A stretch of DNA of 64,000 bases from Cacajao melanocephalus (Eukaryota > Chordata > Mammalia > Primates > Pitheciidae), in the NCBI GenBank assembly GCA_963573385.1, contig CAUYLG010039286.1, positions 62,001 to 126,000 of the forward strand, read 5' to 3'. The position numbers and the translations under genes were made by a program. This document shows positions 32,691 to 45,090 of the stretch, one piece after another. The notes beneath the pieces are model-generated. The model did no database searches and was not told the origin of the DNA. It saw only the letters and a list, made by a program, of their open reading frames with translations. Position 1 is the stretch's first letter. Each line of letters opens with the position of its first letter.

Positions 32691-33850
32691 GGCTGAGACA
32701 TCCATGGTAGAGGCTGCAGGCCTATAAAGACCTTGGAGGCAACAGGGGTGCCTCCTTGAGGTTTGTAAAGACAGCCATCCACAGTCATGACAACAGTTCC
32801 AACTAAAGCTTGCCACAGGCCACTCATGTCACCTGTAGCTGTGCCCCTGCAGATGCAAAAGATGTGGGAAAACCTTGTTTATCCCCTAAGACCACCAAGG
32901 AGGCTTTTATCTGTACTCAGGCCATCCCTGCTGAGGACACAATGGGCATTCCTGTGAGTGAGGCAGAGCCCAGGGGCCATGGTGCTCCCTGGAGAAGGGG
33001 ATCTGCATCAGGCTGGCATCGGGAACTTCCCACAGTCCCTGGGGTGTTTGGGGTCACCTACTCTGATTATGCTGAGGGGGAAAAATTTCAACACATCTCC
33101 TGCAAATGTGTGTTCATGGAAGTGCACTCTTCTTCATTCTAATCGTAATGCAACCAGTGCTCAATGAAGGGGCAACAGCAGTGGTAACAACAAGCATGAC
33201 AGCAGGTGCTATGGACACACAGGCCACCAAGTCTGCAGACTCAGAGCACATTAACAAAGCACCAGCAGAAGCAACCTCCTTCATGAATCTAGGAGGACAT
33301 GGAACCAGCACACCATGGCAGGTGTGCTCAGAGGATCTTTAGGTAGTTGGGGCAACTGCTTACAAGCATGTCCCTGTGCTCAGAGGGTACATCCAAGATG
33401 CCAGGAGAAGCTTCTGGTCTCTCCCCAGAGAGCAGCCCAAGTGTGGTGGCTGAAGGAGCAGAAATGACTGGCAAGCCTGTTGCAGAAACAGTTAAAGGCC
33501 CAATAGCAGGACCCCTTGTCTGGGCCTTGCAGATGAAGGTTACATGAGTGAATGGATGAGACAGAAGCCAGAAAGTCTCCATTCCCAAGACTGAAGCCCA
33601 GAGAGAGAGAAAAAGGTAAAACTCCCACAAGAGGCCACTGCCATCACCAAAGGACTAGAGCACACAAGTCAACCCTATGAGCATTCATCTTCTGGTCCTT
33701 AACCTGCAACAGACCAATAGGGATGAAAAAAGGAAAAAGCTAGAGCATTCCAGGAGGCTGAGGACACAGCTTCTCCCCCCACGAGGACACAGCTTCTCCC
33801 CAGTATGTGAGTATATCTGACTAATAAATTGTCAGTCCCATTCTTACCAC
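32691..33850. other. Unassigned GC-moderate segment with broken open frames
   Basis: Different from its AT-rich surroundings: higher G+C and several short open frames in changing frames on + (for example 32,810-33,142, 33,106-33,342 and 33,347-33,547). It continues to the left of the Alu at 32,375 (about 32,285-32,362). I do not recognise a protein. It ends with CTGACTAATAAATTG, which recurs at 35,949-35,963. It could be a decayed processed pseudogene or an internal part of an endogenous retrovirus. Confidence 0.3.
33760..33804. repeat. 23-bp tandem duplication
   Basis: GAGGACACAGCTTCTCCCC occurs twice in a row with a 23-bp period (33,760 and 33,783). Confidence 0.85.
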
Positions 33851-33876
33851 GAAGTAGTCTAGGTTATCTCAAACAC

Positions 33877-34022
33877 TGGGGAGGAGCGCACACCTATACT
33901 CGCAGTTACTCAGGAGACTGAGGCAAGAGGATCCCTTGAGCCCAGGAATCCAAGACGAGCCTGGGCAACATAGCAAGACCTGCATCAAAAAAATAAAATA
34001 AAAATAAAACAAAATAAAAATA
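33877..34022 (+). mobile_element. Alu monomer-like fragment, sense
   Basis: GGGAGGAGCGCACACCTATA through GGGCAACATAGCAAGACC, then an AAAATAAAAT tail; about one arm of an Alu. Confidence 0.75.
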
Positions 34023-34559
34023 AGAGGGAGTCAAACTACAGCAAGTTTATGGTCTTCAAGCAAACATGACTATTTGCGAAGTTCAGAGCCTGCTTTACTC
34101 TCCTGGAAGAGAGTAGAGAGGTGGGATCAAGTCAGAGACCGCAGAAAAGGGCAGCACGGAACATCACACAGTCAGCAGAGTGTGGCAGGAGCTGGGGATC
34201 ACTGGGACCGTAGCTGAGATGAGAGGGGCAGCAACTTTAAAGCCCATCTAAAAGGAATTAGCGCATGGAGACAAAGAGGTTTCTAGTTTAGGTGGCCTTG
34301 ATTTAAGTAAATAAATATAAACAAATAAAATACATTCTTAGAATGAAAAAAGACTATAAAGCATCATCCAAAGGCATGTGTCATTTCATCATGAAATTCA
34401 CATATATGCATTGGGAAGAAGCGTTGTCTGAGGTAGAGAAGGAAGAGTCGCACACTGAAAGGGTGACCATGGGCCAGTGCTGGTCAGTAGGAGAGTTTCT
34501 TCACTTCCTATTTTTTTCTCCAAAATGCATGCATTTCACTATTGAGCTTTGTGATTCTT

Positions 34560-34720
34560 AAATTGTAGTGGGTCTAAGAATAATCTGAGATGCTTTTCTG
34601 AAATGCAGGTTCATGGTCCTGGACAAACTGAACCAGGACCTCATAGCGCGGGACCATCTTAGGTGATCCTCATGGAGATGATCCAAGATGTGGACTCAAG
34701 GCTAACATTGGTACATGATC
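34560..34720. mobile_element. MER5A-like Charlie MITE, diverged
   Basis: TGAGATGCTTTTCTGAAATGCAG and CTTAGGTGATCCTCATGG resemble the MER5A pattern. Ends not clear. Confidence 0.4.
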
Positions 34721-35559
34721 CAATGGAATAAGAGACCTTGACAGTTAACAAGTAGGGCCTGTAGGTTTTCATGTAAATGTGCCCATCTTTTTTGGACTAG
34801 GCATGGGTTCATTTCAATCACAGCTACTGTCAACCTTTATGCATTAACTAATACTAGAAAAAGAATTTACCATATTTTAGCTGCTCTATTAGTTGAACCT
34901 TTCCATTTCTTGAAGATCTGGTTTTTAGAATGCTACATGCAGATTTGCCTGGTGCTCCTTAGCTGCTCCCTGGCATGCCATTGTATGAGTGAGTGTCATA
35001 CGTACCAATGACCGTTCCTCCTAAGGGAGATAGCATGGGAAAGACAAAAGGGACAATGGCCCTCATTATCCTTTTCCTTCTGACAATAACCTTCGCAAGG
35101 TATACAACATTCTCTGACTTTCCAAGGCTTTATAATGTTTTATTTAAATAAATATGCTGTGAAATATGTAATGGGGGAGGCTGTGAAGAACCTTCACATA
35201 ATACATAAGAAATTATAAATCTTTCTATTTTGAGACAATGTCTACATTGAGAAACAGATAAATCTATCTACCCCTCATTTTAATCAGTAATCTTATCTCC
35301 CTGGATTGCACTTGCCGTAAAACTGGCAAGACTGGAAAATAGGTTAATGAGTAGAACAGCGTACATACTTCAGTAAAAGAAATAGAATGCTTTATTGCCT
35401 CAAGATACCAAATAATTGCTTCTTTTTCAGTATTATCTAGTCTCAGCCTTGTGTAGTATGTAGAAATAAAAATCTTTCATGAAATGATAGTCACTCTTAG
35501 AAAATTGTTTTGCTCTGATTTTATAAACCAAGAGAATGAGAGGTCTGCCATGTTGACAT

Positions 35560-36010
35560 GTGTGGTCTAAGGTCTAAAATTAAGTCCCAGTGTTATGTGT
35601 TGCCTTGACGTCCATTGAAATCGGGAGGCCTTGAATGTTCTCACCACAATTTCCAATCTTTGTTCTGCTCTTATAGATAAAGTTCCTTGTCTGACCATCT
35701 TTCCTTTCAAGGGCACCAGAGGCAGTTCCTGCTTATCCTGAAATATTGGGTTTCAACTTCCTGCTAGTTTTCTGAATTGTTCAAACAAGCCAATCATTTC
35801 ATCCTATGAACCAACAGACACCTCACCCTCTTGATACTAGAAAGCCTGCCTCCCACAGCCCCTGGTTGTCCATTCTGCTTCTGAATGCAACCCTACTTGG
35901 TCTACAGTGTCCCCTCTCACCACCATTCCCTGGGCAGTGACTATATCTGACTAATAAATTGCTGTTGCTCTTATTTTTCCAGTGTTGGTAGTAGCATCTT
36001 TAGCCATCCT
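35560..36010 (+). mobile_element. Possible LTR remnant
   Basis: CAAGCCAATCATTTCATCC (CCAAT-like), then GACTATATCTGACTAATAAATT with an AATAAA signal followed by T/G-rich sequence. This layout looks like an LTR 3' part. The rest of 34,020-37,085 is AT-rich without supported features. Confidence 0.3.
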
Positions 36011-36939
36011 TATAACCGTAGGGCAGGAATCCCTCCTTCACCAACTGAATGAATAGGGGGTGATTAAAACATGTTTTATCCACTGAAATAAGATCTTTAT
36101 TAAAATAAAATTAAGTATATGTGTGTAATTTTAGAAAGCATTAAACATTAAGTATTTTTTTCACCAGTACTAAGATAACCAGCAAAAGCGCATTTGGATT
36201 TTTTCTTTTTATTGTGGCTTGTCCTTGTAATAGTCTGGAAGCAAAAATATGAATGGTAGGCCAATTGCACAGTGTCTTAAAGGACAATAGGTTGTCACAG
36301 TCACTAGTGAGCCCAGAAATTACTCAATACTGGATGAAGGAGGAAGTTCTCATTTCTCAGGAAGCAAACTAGGCAAATACAAGAAACAAGGTCTCCTGCA
36401 AGTTTATTTATATATAGATTAGGAGTATGATAACACCTATGGGTTGACTCAACAAAAATAAGAGCTCAGGTCACAAGGCTCATAAAGGACAGCCGGCATC
36501 ATGGCTCTAGAAGAAAGGTTTGGGTGGGAAAGAAGGGAAGAGGGTCCTGGGAGGTATTACCGTCAAATCACTTCTCTGACTCTTCTGTACATGCCAAGCA
36601 GGGGCACAGCAGCCCTTGCTGGTTTCTACCCAGGCATGATTTCCATACCCTAGTGCCAGGCAGCAAGGCCATAAAGGCCCATGCAGGCTCAGTAAGGAAT
36701 ACATTTCGTAAAGGATAACCTGGAAGGTGAAGCCAGCAACAGGGAAGAGGGCTTTGACCTACTGAAGGCAGCACTTGGTTTGATGGTTGCTTTTGCTTGT
36801 GTTTGTGACTGCCTTTGGAGTGCCAACACTGAAATGAATCATACAACTTGTCCGCACAACATCAAATGCAGCTGGCTGTTGTAGGAGCAAAGCTGCTACC
36901 ATTAATTAGCAACTGCATGGTTGTTAATCACACACTGGT

Positions 36940-37080
36940 TTATTATCTTCTTTAATCCGCTTAATTTTTCGAGATGGATACTCTTATCTGCATCTTACAA
37001 GTGACAAAATTACATTAAGCAACTTATTCAAGGTTGCATAGCTAATAAGGAATGGAGCCTGGACTTAAACCCAGAGACAG
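36940..37080. mobile_element. MIR-like SINE fragment
   Basis: ACAAGTGACAAAATTACATTAAG, CAAGGTTGCATAGCTAATAAGG and GGACTTAAACCCAG follow the MIR core pattern. Confidence 0.5.
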
Positions 37081-37084
37081 GGTT

Positions 37085-37465
37085 CATTCTTTTTTTTAAT
37101 CAATTTTGTATATATTTGAGGTTTGCAACATGATGTTATAGGATACATATAGATAATAAAATGGTTACTATAGTGAAACAAATGAACATATCTATCACCT
37201 CAAAGAGTTACTGTCTTGTGATAAGAGCAGCTAAAATCTACTTATTTAACAAAAATCCCTAATACAATTTTATTAACTATAGTTCTCATGCTGTATGTTA
37301 GATCTCAGACTTGTTCATCTTACGTATCTGCTACTTTGACCTGTATCACCCCATCCCACCCCCCTGCCTCTTGACCTTGTGTTCTTTAGATTCCACATAT
37401 AAGTGATATCATGCAATACTTTTCTTTATATGCCTGGCTTATTTCACTTAATATAGTGAAAATGG
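37085..37465 (-). mobile_element. L1 3' end, antisense (part of a twin-primed insertion)
   Basis: ATATTTGAGGTTTGCAACATG, CTTTAGATTCCACATATAAGTG and GGCTTATTTCACTTAATATAG are the reverse of an L1 3' UTR/end. Confidence 0.75.
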
Positions 37466-37510
37466 TGTGTGTGTGTATGCATGTTATATGTATGTATGTA
37501 TTATATATAA
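37466..37510. repeat. TG/TATG/TA microsatellite at L1 inversion joint
   Basis: (TG)n followed by TATG and TATA units between the antisense and sense L1 pieces. Confidence 0.8.
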
Positions 37511-37585
37511 TATATATAATGAAATACTATTCAGCCTTAAATTAGAAGATTCTGCCATTTGTCACAGCATGAATGGATCTGGAGG
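37511..37585 (+). mobile_element. L1 3'-region piece, sense (inverted segment)
   Basis: ATGAAATACTATTCAGCCTTAAA and AGCATGAATGGATCTGGAGGA are L1 sequence that normally lies just 5' of the part at 37,085-37,465, but here in the opposite orientation. Confidence 0.75.
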
Positions 37586-37589
37586 ATTC

Positions 37590-38775
37590 ATTCTTAATAG
37601 CATACAGGGTGGGTCTGGGCATTTCTGGGAGAAGGGACTAGAGAAAGAAGGCTACTAGGACAATCAACTCCAAGTACAATGCTAATAAGAAAATAGGCCA
37701 TGTCTTTAATACAAGTGTAGACAAGTTTGTTTTTGACAGAGAAATGAGAAAAACTCAACCAGATGTCCCACAAGATATGCTATTAGGACCTAGTCGTAGT
37801 AGACTAGATTATAATAGACTGGCCATAATAGAGCTGAATTCCTTTAACAGAAAGTGACAGGATAATTAAATAACATGAAATAAATATGTATTTACACTGT
37901 GTGTTTTCTGTCACTTCCAAATAGCTTGCAACTTACTGTACAAATTTTTCGAAGCAGTATTTTGTGTTGTGCAGAAAGCACAATCCAAAACATGGGTGCT
38001 CTGAAGGGCATCGATCTGCAGCCAGCCCCGTTCTGCATTGGTTATGTGTTTATCTCTCTTTTCCTTACGTAAGCGTGTTTATGTTATGTAACATCAATAC
38101 CTAGACCAGTAGCCAAGTGATGTTATGCTAACTGATGGGAACAGAAAAGTACTGCAGAGCTCAGCACCTCACAACAGCCCTTCCTTTTGATGATATCTGG
38201 TAATTAGAAGCTACTCACCTTGAGAACACACCCCTTGTAGATCTGTAATTAGTTCATTTAATTTTACTGCTTCTTTGACATTGATCGCAGTCTGCCTTTT
38301 ATTACTTGTTTTGATTTAAGGAATTTTATTTAAAAATCCTGTGAAGTATCAAAAAAACAAAAAAGAAAGAAAGAAAAGAAAAGAAAAAAATGACCTGGAC
38401 TCATACCTGGTGACTTTTATCAATGTCTCTTGTTTGAATCCATTGTTATGAGGTATTTTAGACATAATGATTCATAATGGCATTTACAGAGCTTAATGTT
38501 AGGTCTGAAAGATTTACTTGTAAATTACATAACTTCAGTTACATTCATACTAATTGTGTTGCTTCAGAAAAAATGTTTATATTGACATTAAATCATTGTG
38601 TTTTAGAGACACTGTCTTTCATTAAACCTGCTCATGGTAAAACCAGACTACTTTAGTGTCCTTCACTACTTCAGCACTTATTATAATTCGTATTTATGTA
38701 TACTATATAAATATATAATTATCTGTACACATATGCTCTATAACCTCTAATTTGCTTTGACTCCTTTTGTTTTGT
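37590..38775. other. Intergenic, nothing supported
   Basis: AT-rich sequence with an AAAGAAAG-type purine run at 38,352-38,390. No gene, no clear transposon. Confidence 0.5.
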
Positions 38776-38936
38776 CGAGACAGGATCTCTCTCTGCTGCC
38801 TGAGCCTGTAGTACACTGGAGTGCAGCGGTATAATTACAACTAACTGTAGTCTTGACCTCCTGGGCTCAAGCGATAATCCCTTTTTAGCCTCCTAAGTAC
38901 TTAGGACTCTAGGCACATACCACCACACCCTGACTC
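38776..38936 (-). mobile_element. Alu/FLAM-like monomer, antisense, old
   Basis: GAGACAGGATCTCTCTCTGC, then CTTGACCTCCTGGGCTCAAG and CCACCACACCCTGACTC; one diverged arm. Confidence 0.75.
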
Positions 38937-39032
38937 TTTCTTATTACGTTGAAAGTATGTTAGGATGGGTATATATATCTTCTGCCTCCACAGGCTTCAA
39001 AACTCTCAGCAGAATACTCTGAATATTGTGAA

Positions 39033-39061
39033 CACACACACACATACACATACACACACAA
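39033..39061. repeat. CA microsatellite
   Basis: Imperfect (CA)n with TA interruptions. Confidence 0.9.
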
Positions 39062-39769
39062 CAGGATTTTGTCCAACAATAAGAGTTTCAAGTCAGTTTC
39101 AAGTCAATTAACAATATTGTAGCTTTGGAAGTATCTCACAGGAATCAAACCTAAATGACTTTTCCCAAATATAAGCCCTCTCTTGGGTAGTTTTTTTCTT
39201 AGAGTAAGACACTTTCAGATTACTTGTTTGTAGTCTGTATAATCAAATGGCCATATGCTTTGCTCCTCTGAGAGCCCATGTTAAAAGGAAATGCAACATG
39301 GAAGTATTCATTTGAAAAAGATCTTACTGTATCTAAAGGCTAAAGATAGTTTAAATGTATATCCTATTTCTAGGTTATGCTGATTTATCTACTCACCTTT
39401 TCCCCAGCTTTTTTATTCAGATCCCATCAGTCATATTTTATTTTCCCAGCCCATGTATCCGAGTATTTCTAGAGCCATCAGTTACCTTATAGGTGTTTCT
39501 TATTTAATAAAATCAGGTATATAAAAGTCCAAACTTCCCCAATGGTTAAATTGGGAGAGATTATTTTACATTACAAAGAATTGTTCACTTTATAAAAAGG
39601 ACCTCTCATCCCTCTTTTCCATAAATATCAATGATGATATTTGTAAATGAAGAGTTCTGTGGTTGGATGGTGGTGCTGATAGCACAACAATGTGAAAGCA
39701 CTAAATGCCCCTGAACCATACACATAAATATGGCAATGATGGCAACTTTTATATTATGTGCATTTTATC

Positions 39770-39774
<5 letters not shown>

Positions 39775-39823
<49 letters not shown>
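39775..39823. repeat. TA microsatellite, about 49 bp
   Basis: Nearly pure (TA)n, about 24 units; likely length-variable and fragile. Confidence 0.95.
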
Positions 39824-39828
<5 letters not shown>

Positions 39829-39989
39829 AGGCATCTCTGTGGGCGTGCACTGTGCTGTGTGATGGGGCCAGGGCACTGAGTGAGTCAGAGATCATCACTA
39901 TCCACATGGAGCCTGCCGTCTAGTGGAACAAACATCTAGTCCACTGACATGTAATCTAGCAAATGTGGCCTAGTGCTATCGAGGTAGGG

Positions 39990-40500
39990 GATCAGCAGGA
40001 CTTGTTTCCCGAACACTGATCATGACCCCAATCATGACCCTGCTGATCGGAGCAGGATCTGGTCGAAACAGAGCACAGTGAAGAAGCTGGCCAGAAACAG
40101 TAGATGGTGATGAAAGCAACCTCTAGTTGTCCTCACTGTTCATTAGCATAAAGACACTCCCACCAGTGCCATGACAATTTAAAAATGCCACAGCAATGAA
40201 CCACGTCAATGGCCCATACTTTATATGGTTGCAAAACCTCCCTGCCCCATTTCCAGAAAGTTCTGAATAACCTGCCTCTTAATTAGGATGTAATTGAAAG
40301 TGGGTATAAACACAGCTGCCAACAGCCCATATATTGCTACTCTGGGCACGCTGCCTATGGGTTAGCCCTGCTCTGCAAGGAGCAGTCCCTCTGCTGCTGC
40401 TCTTCAGTGCTGCTTCAATAACAGTTGCTGTCTAACACCACCAGCTCACCCTCGAATTCTTTCCTGGATGAAGCCAAGAACCCACCCCTCTCAGGATGGT
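39990..40500 (+). mobile_element. ERV1/MER4-group-type solo LTR
   Basis: Order on +: GCCATGACAATTTAAAAATGCC, GGGTATAAACACAGCTG (TATA-like), CTGGGCACGCTGCCTATGGG, CTTCAATAACAGTTGC (polyA-like) and CTCGAATTCTTTCCTGG ... GCCAAGAACCC. This is the promoter-R-U5 layout of MER4-like LTRs. No internal coding region is next to it. Confidence 0.7.
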
Positions 40501-40653
40501 GATGTGAGAGATAGCTTAAGCACTGTCATCTTACCTAAAAATTTCCAGCCCTTTCTCCAGTGTCTCTATATCCCTGCTCCAATTCAGCAACTCTTAGAAA
40601 ATAACTGAGAAGTAAAGTGTAGATGAAGGAAGGTGTGTATTGGTAAAAGCGTA

Positions 40654-41058
40654 TTAACTTCTGAAACAAATGAATCCTACCATTGCAGTTAATACAGTAG
40701 AGGTTTTTCCTGCCTCACAGTCATCCAAATGAGAATGTAGTGCTGCCTGCTCCTCAGAGTCATTCAAGAATCCAGGTTGATACAGGCTCTGTCCTCTTAA
40801 GTAGTTGGCTTCCAAAATTGTCCTGAGCATCAACATCCAACAAGCAGTTGTTGGAAAGGAATAGATTACATATGGGAGCTTTTGCTTACTCAGACCTAGA
40901 CGAAAGTGTCCATCACTTTCACTCACATTCCTCTGGATAGACTTCCACCTGCAAGGGAACTGAGAGATGTAACCTGGCTGTGTGTCCAGGAAGAAGAGGA
41001 AACAAGTTTGATGATCACTTAGCCATCGCAGTCTCATCAAAGATGCTGTTGTTCCCAT
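40654..41058 (-). other. 134-codon open frame, probably repeat-derived, not a gene
   Basis: ATG-initiated, but TTCACTCACATTCCTCTGGAT and CCACCTGCAAGGGAACTGAG resemble a known old interspersed repeat whose name I do not recall. No domain is recognisable. Listed only so that it is not mistaken for a gene. Confidence 0.35.
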
Positions 41059-41159
41059 ATATAAAGAGTTCTAAAAGTAGCAATGGAGGACAGACAGTTG
41101 GAAATTGTATTTTATTTATTCATTTGCTTTTGATTACAGGGATCAGAAATTAGGAGTCA

Positions 41160-42150
<991 letters not shown>

Positions 42151-42196
42151 TCATATATACATATACATATATATACATACATACATACATCTCTAT

Positions 42197-42272
<76 letters not shown>

Positions 42273-42284
42273 AAGAGAGAGAAG
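42151..42284. repeat. Compound microsatellite (TATACA/ACAT/CA/TA/GA)
   Basis: Successive blocks of ATACAT, (CA)n, (TA)n and (GA)n. Open frames here are repeats read as peptides. Confidence 0.93.
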
Positions 42285-43288
42285 AGAGGAGATAAAGAGT
42301 CATTTAATTCCCAACAAAAATCAAGTAACAAGAGATACAAAGAGCTACATCTTGGCACTCATTTTGAATTATAAGGATAAAAATTTTAAATCCTACACAG
42401 GCCAAAAGACAAGGCACTTACAAAAATGGAAAAATGGACAAGATTCACTGAAATTTTTGAGATCAGATGGGATGGTTCTATATAATATTAAGATAAAATT
42501 ATTTCAGATCAAGCTCATCATAGGCAGCCAAATTGTCCTTCAGGTGAAATAAAGATATATACATCAATTCCATAGCTTAGAGAAAGTATCATCCATGTAC
42601 AATTTTTTGAAAAACTATTACTTGATGATATAATCATGTTGACTATGAATGAAGCAAAATTATGAGCTCAGGAATAGCAAAATTGTGGCACGAGAGTACT
42701 TGGAGTGAGCACCAAAAACACTTGTATGTAGGTTTAAATCTAACCCATGAGCAAAACTAAATGTTCTAAACTATTTCTTGAAATATAAAATATATAATGT
42801 AAGATAATGATTGTAAAACAGTAATATTAACCTATATTCTCAAGTTATAGAAACTGAAACATCAAAGGGATTGTGATTGTATTTATTTCCCTAGCTTAGC
42901 TAGAAGCTGACCCAAAGGATTTATTTTGGTTCAGATAATTAGGGAAATAAAAATTGAAGAAGGCTTTTGAATCTTAAAGCAAACCATAAATAGTTTAACA
43001 TAGAGCTGTATCTCCCAAATCGGAAGAAAAGATAAAAATAAAACCACGTCTGTATTTTTAGCAGTAAGAAACAAAAAAGAGTCACTGTAAAAAAAAAAAA
43101 AAAAAAAAAAAAAACAGCACAAAACAAGATGACATAAGTGAGACCACATGATAAGGCATAAGGAAAGATGTAAGAAAAGATGTCAGAAGTTAGATTAACC
43201 TTATTATTTATAACAATAGATGGAAATGTACAGAAACAAAAATAACAAAAGCAACGTTAAATGGATCAAAATTCCCAATTTAACCTTT
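42285..43288. other. Intergenic, poly-A run only
   Basis: Unique AT-rich sequence with an A run of about 25 at 43,089-43,113. The open frames at 42,931-43,149 on the minus strand come from this run read as phenylalanine. Confidence 0.5.
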
Positions 43289-43545
43289 ACAGATGGTTCT
43301 CGACTTATGATAGTCGGACTTAAGATTTTTTTAACTTTATCATGGTGCAAAAGCAATATGCCTTTAGTAGAAACCGTACTTTGAATTCTAATTTTTTTCC
43401 AACTCTAGGTTAATGTTAGTGTTCTGAGCACCTGTAAGGTAGGATGGGATAAGGTGTGATGTCTGGTAGGTTAGGTGTATTAAATGCATTTCAACTTATG
43501 AGATTTTCAACTTATGATGGGTTTATGGAGATGATAGGTTTATCA
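43289..43545. mobile_element. Tigger-type MITE, internally deleted
   Basis: GGTTCTCGACTTATGATAGTC, CCTTTAGTAGAAACCGTACTTTG, TAGGTGTATTAAATGCATTT and TTCAACTTATGATGGGTTTATG match both ends of a Tigger-derived family with 'cgacttacgatgg' ends. Confidence 0.75.
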
Positions 43546-43924
43546 TTTATGTAAATAAGGAAGTTTAAAAGAAACATAAAACAAAACTGCAAAAAAAGTA
43601 TGGCATTCATAAAGATGAAAGCAGAAATTTGATAACAGCAATACATCACATCTTAAAACATTCTCATAAACCTTACAGATGTTAACACAAGAAGTTCTTA
43701 TATACAAGTTATCTCAGGGAAGCAATATTTATCTAAATCTATGTAAATCAGTGTTATGTTCACTTGTAATGTGTCAAGATTTGCTAACAATGATGGATTA
43801 TGACCTTTTCTTGTCAAAATGGCTTATCATCACCTATGTAGGTCTAGAGTGGCTTTTAAAATTCAGATACTCAGTATTACAAATGTGTGAAAAGACTCAC
43901 TTATGAGGATACTTACGATATTTT

Positions 43925-44190
43925 TTTCACTGTGAAAAATTGGAAAAAACCTACATTTCATAAAAGGGGGATTTTAATTTAATAGATTATTCTATCCATA
44001 TGGACTAACACTGTGTAATCAAGAAAATTGTACTACAGAAAAATATTAAACAACATTGAAATGCTCACAATATGTTAAGATTCCAAAAAGCAACTCGCAA
44101 TATGTACTGCAATCTCATTTGTTTAAATACGCACATAATACACACATACACAGAGCAGAGAGAGAAAGAGAACACTAGATGTTGCAGATA
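43925..44190 (+). mobile_element. Old L1 (L1M/HAL1-like) 3' UTR fragment
   Basis: GAAAAATTGGAAAAAACCTAC, AGATTATTCTATCCATATGGA and TGTACTGCAATCTCATTTGTTT are typical of old L1/HAL1 3' regions. Confidence 0.55.
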
Positions 44191-44201
44191 AAAATTACAG
44201 T

Positions 44202-44326
44202 GGGGAGGGTAAGGAACTTAGAGGACGAGTCAATAGGTGCAGCAAACCACCATGGCACATATATACCTATGTAGCAAGCCTGCATTTTCTGAACGTATAT
44301 CCCAGAACTTAAAATAAATCTTAAAA
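44202..44326 (+). mobile_element. Extremely 5'-truncated L1P tail with target duplication
   Basis: GACGAGTCAATAGGTGCAGC, CACCATGGCACATATATACC and CAGAACTTAAAATAAATC are the last 125 bp of a primate L1 3' UTR. Flanked by AAAATTACAGT at 44,191-44,201 and 44,327-44,337. Confidence 0.85.
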
Positions 44327-44750
44327 AAAATTACAGTCGAATTACTACTGACCTTTTTTTCTTTGTGATTCTCTGAATCTTTACATTTCTGACATAAATT
44401 TGTTTTATATTCAGAAAAAAATCATAAATGTTATATTTTTTAAAATATTAATGCCTTCAGTAATATTTTATAAGATGAGAAAGCCAGGTATAGTAATACC
44501 ACAATTAGTCTTTCTTTTACTTAGCACATATTTATAGGGTGTGTACTAACTGGTAGGCACTATTTTATACACTAGAGATATGACAGTGAACAAAACTAAG
44601 TCCCTACCCTCCTCTCACTATAGAAAGAGGGAGAGATAGAAGATCAACAAATATAAGTATATGTAATATCATTTGGTAACAATGTCAGGAAGGAAATTAT
44701 AGCAGCATAAAGAATAAGGAGTGATGAAAGACAGATATGCTATGCTATAG

Positions 44751-45090
<340 letters not shown>

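Noticed and set aside
32391..32816. 141-codon minus frame with Alu-like peptide
   Set aside because: Mostly the antisense reading of the Alu at 32,375-32,686.
40654..41058. 134-codon minus frame with ATG
   Set aside because: Nucleotide pattern resembles an old interspersed repeat; no domain and no promoter or splice context.
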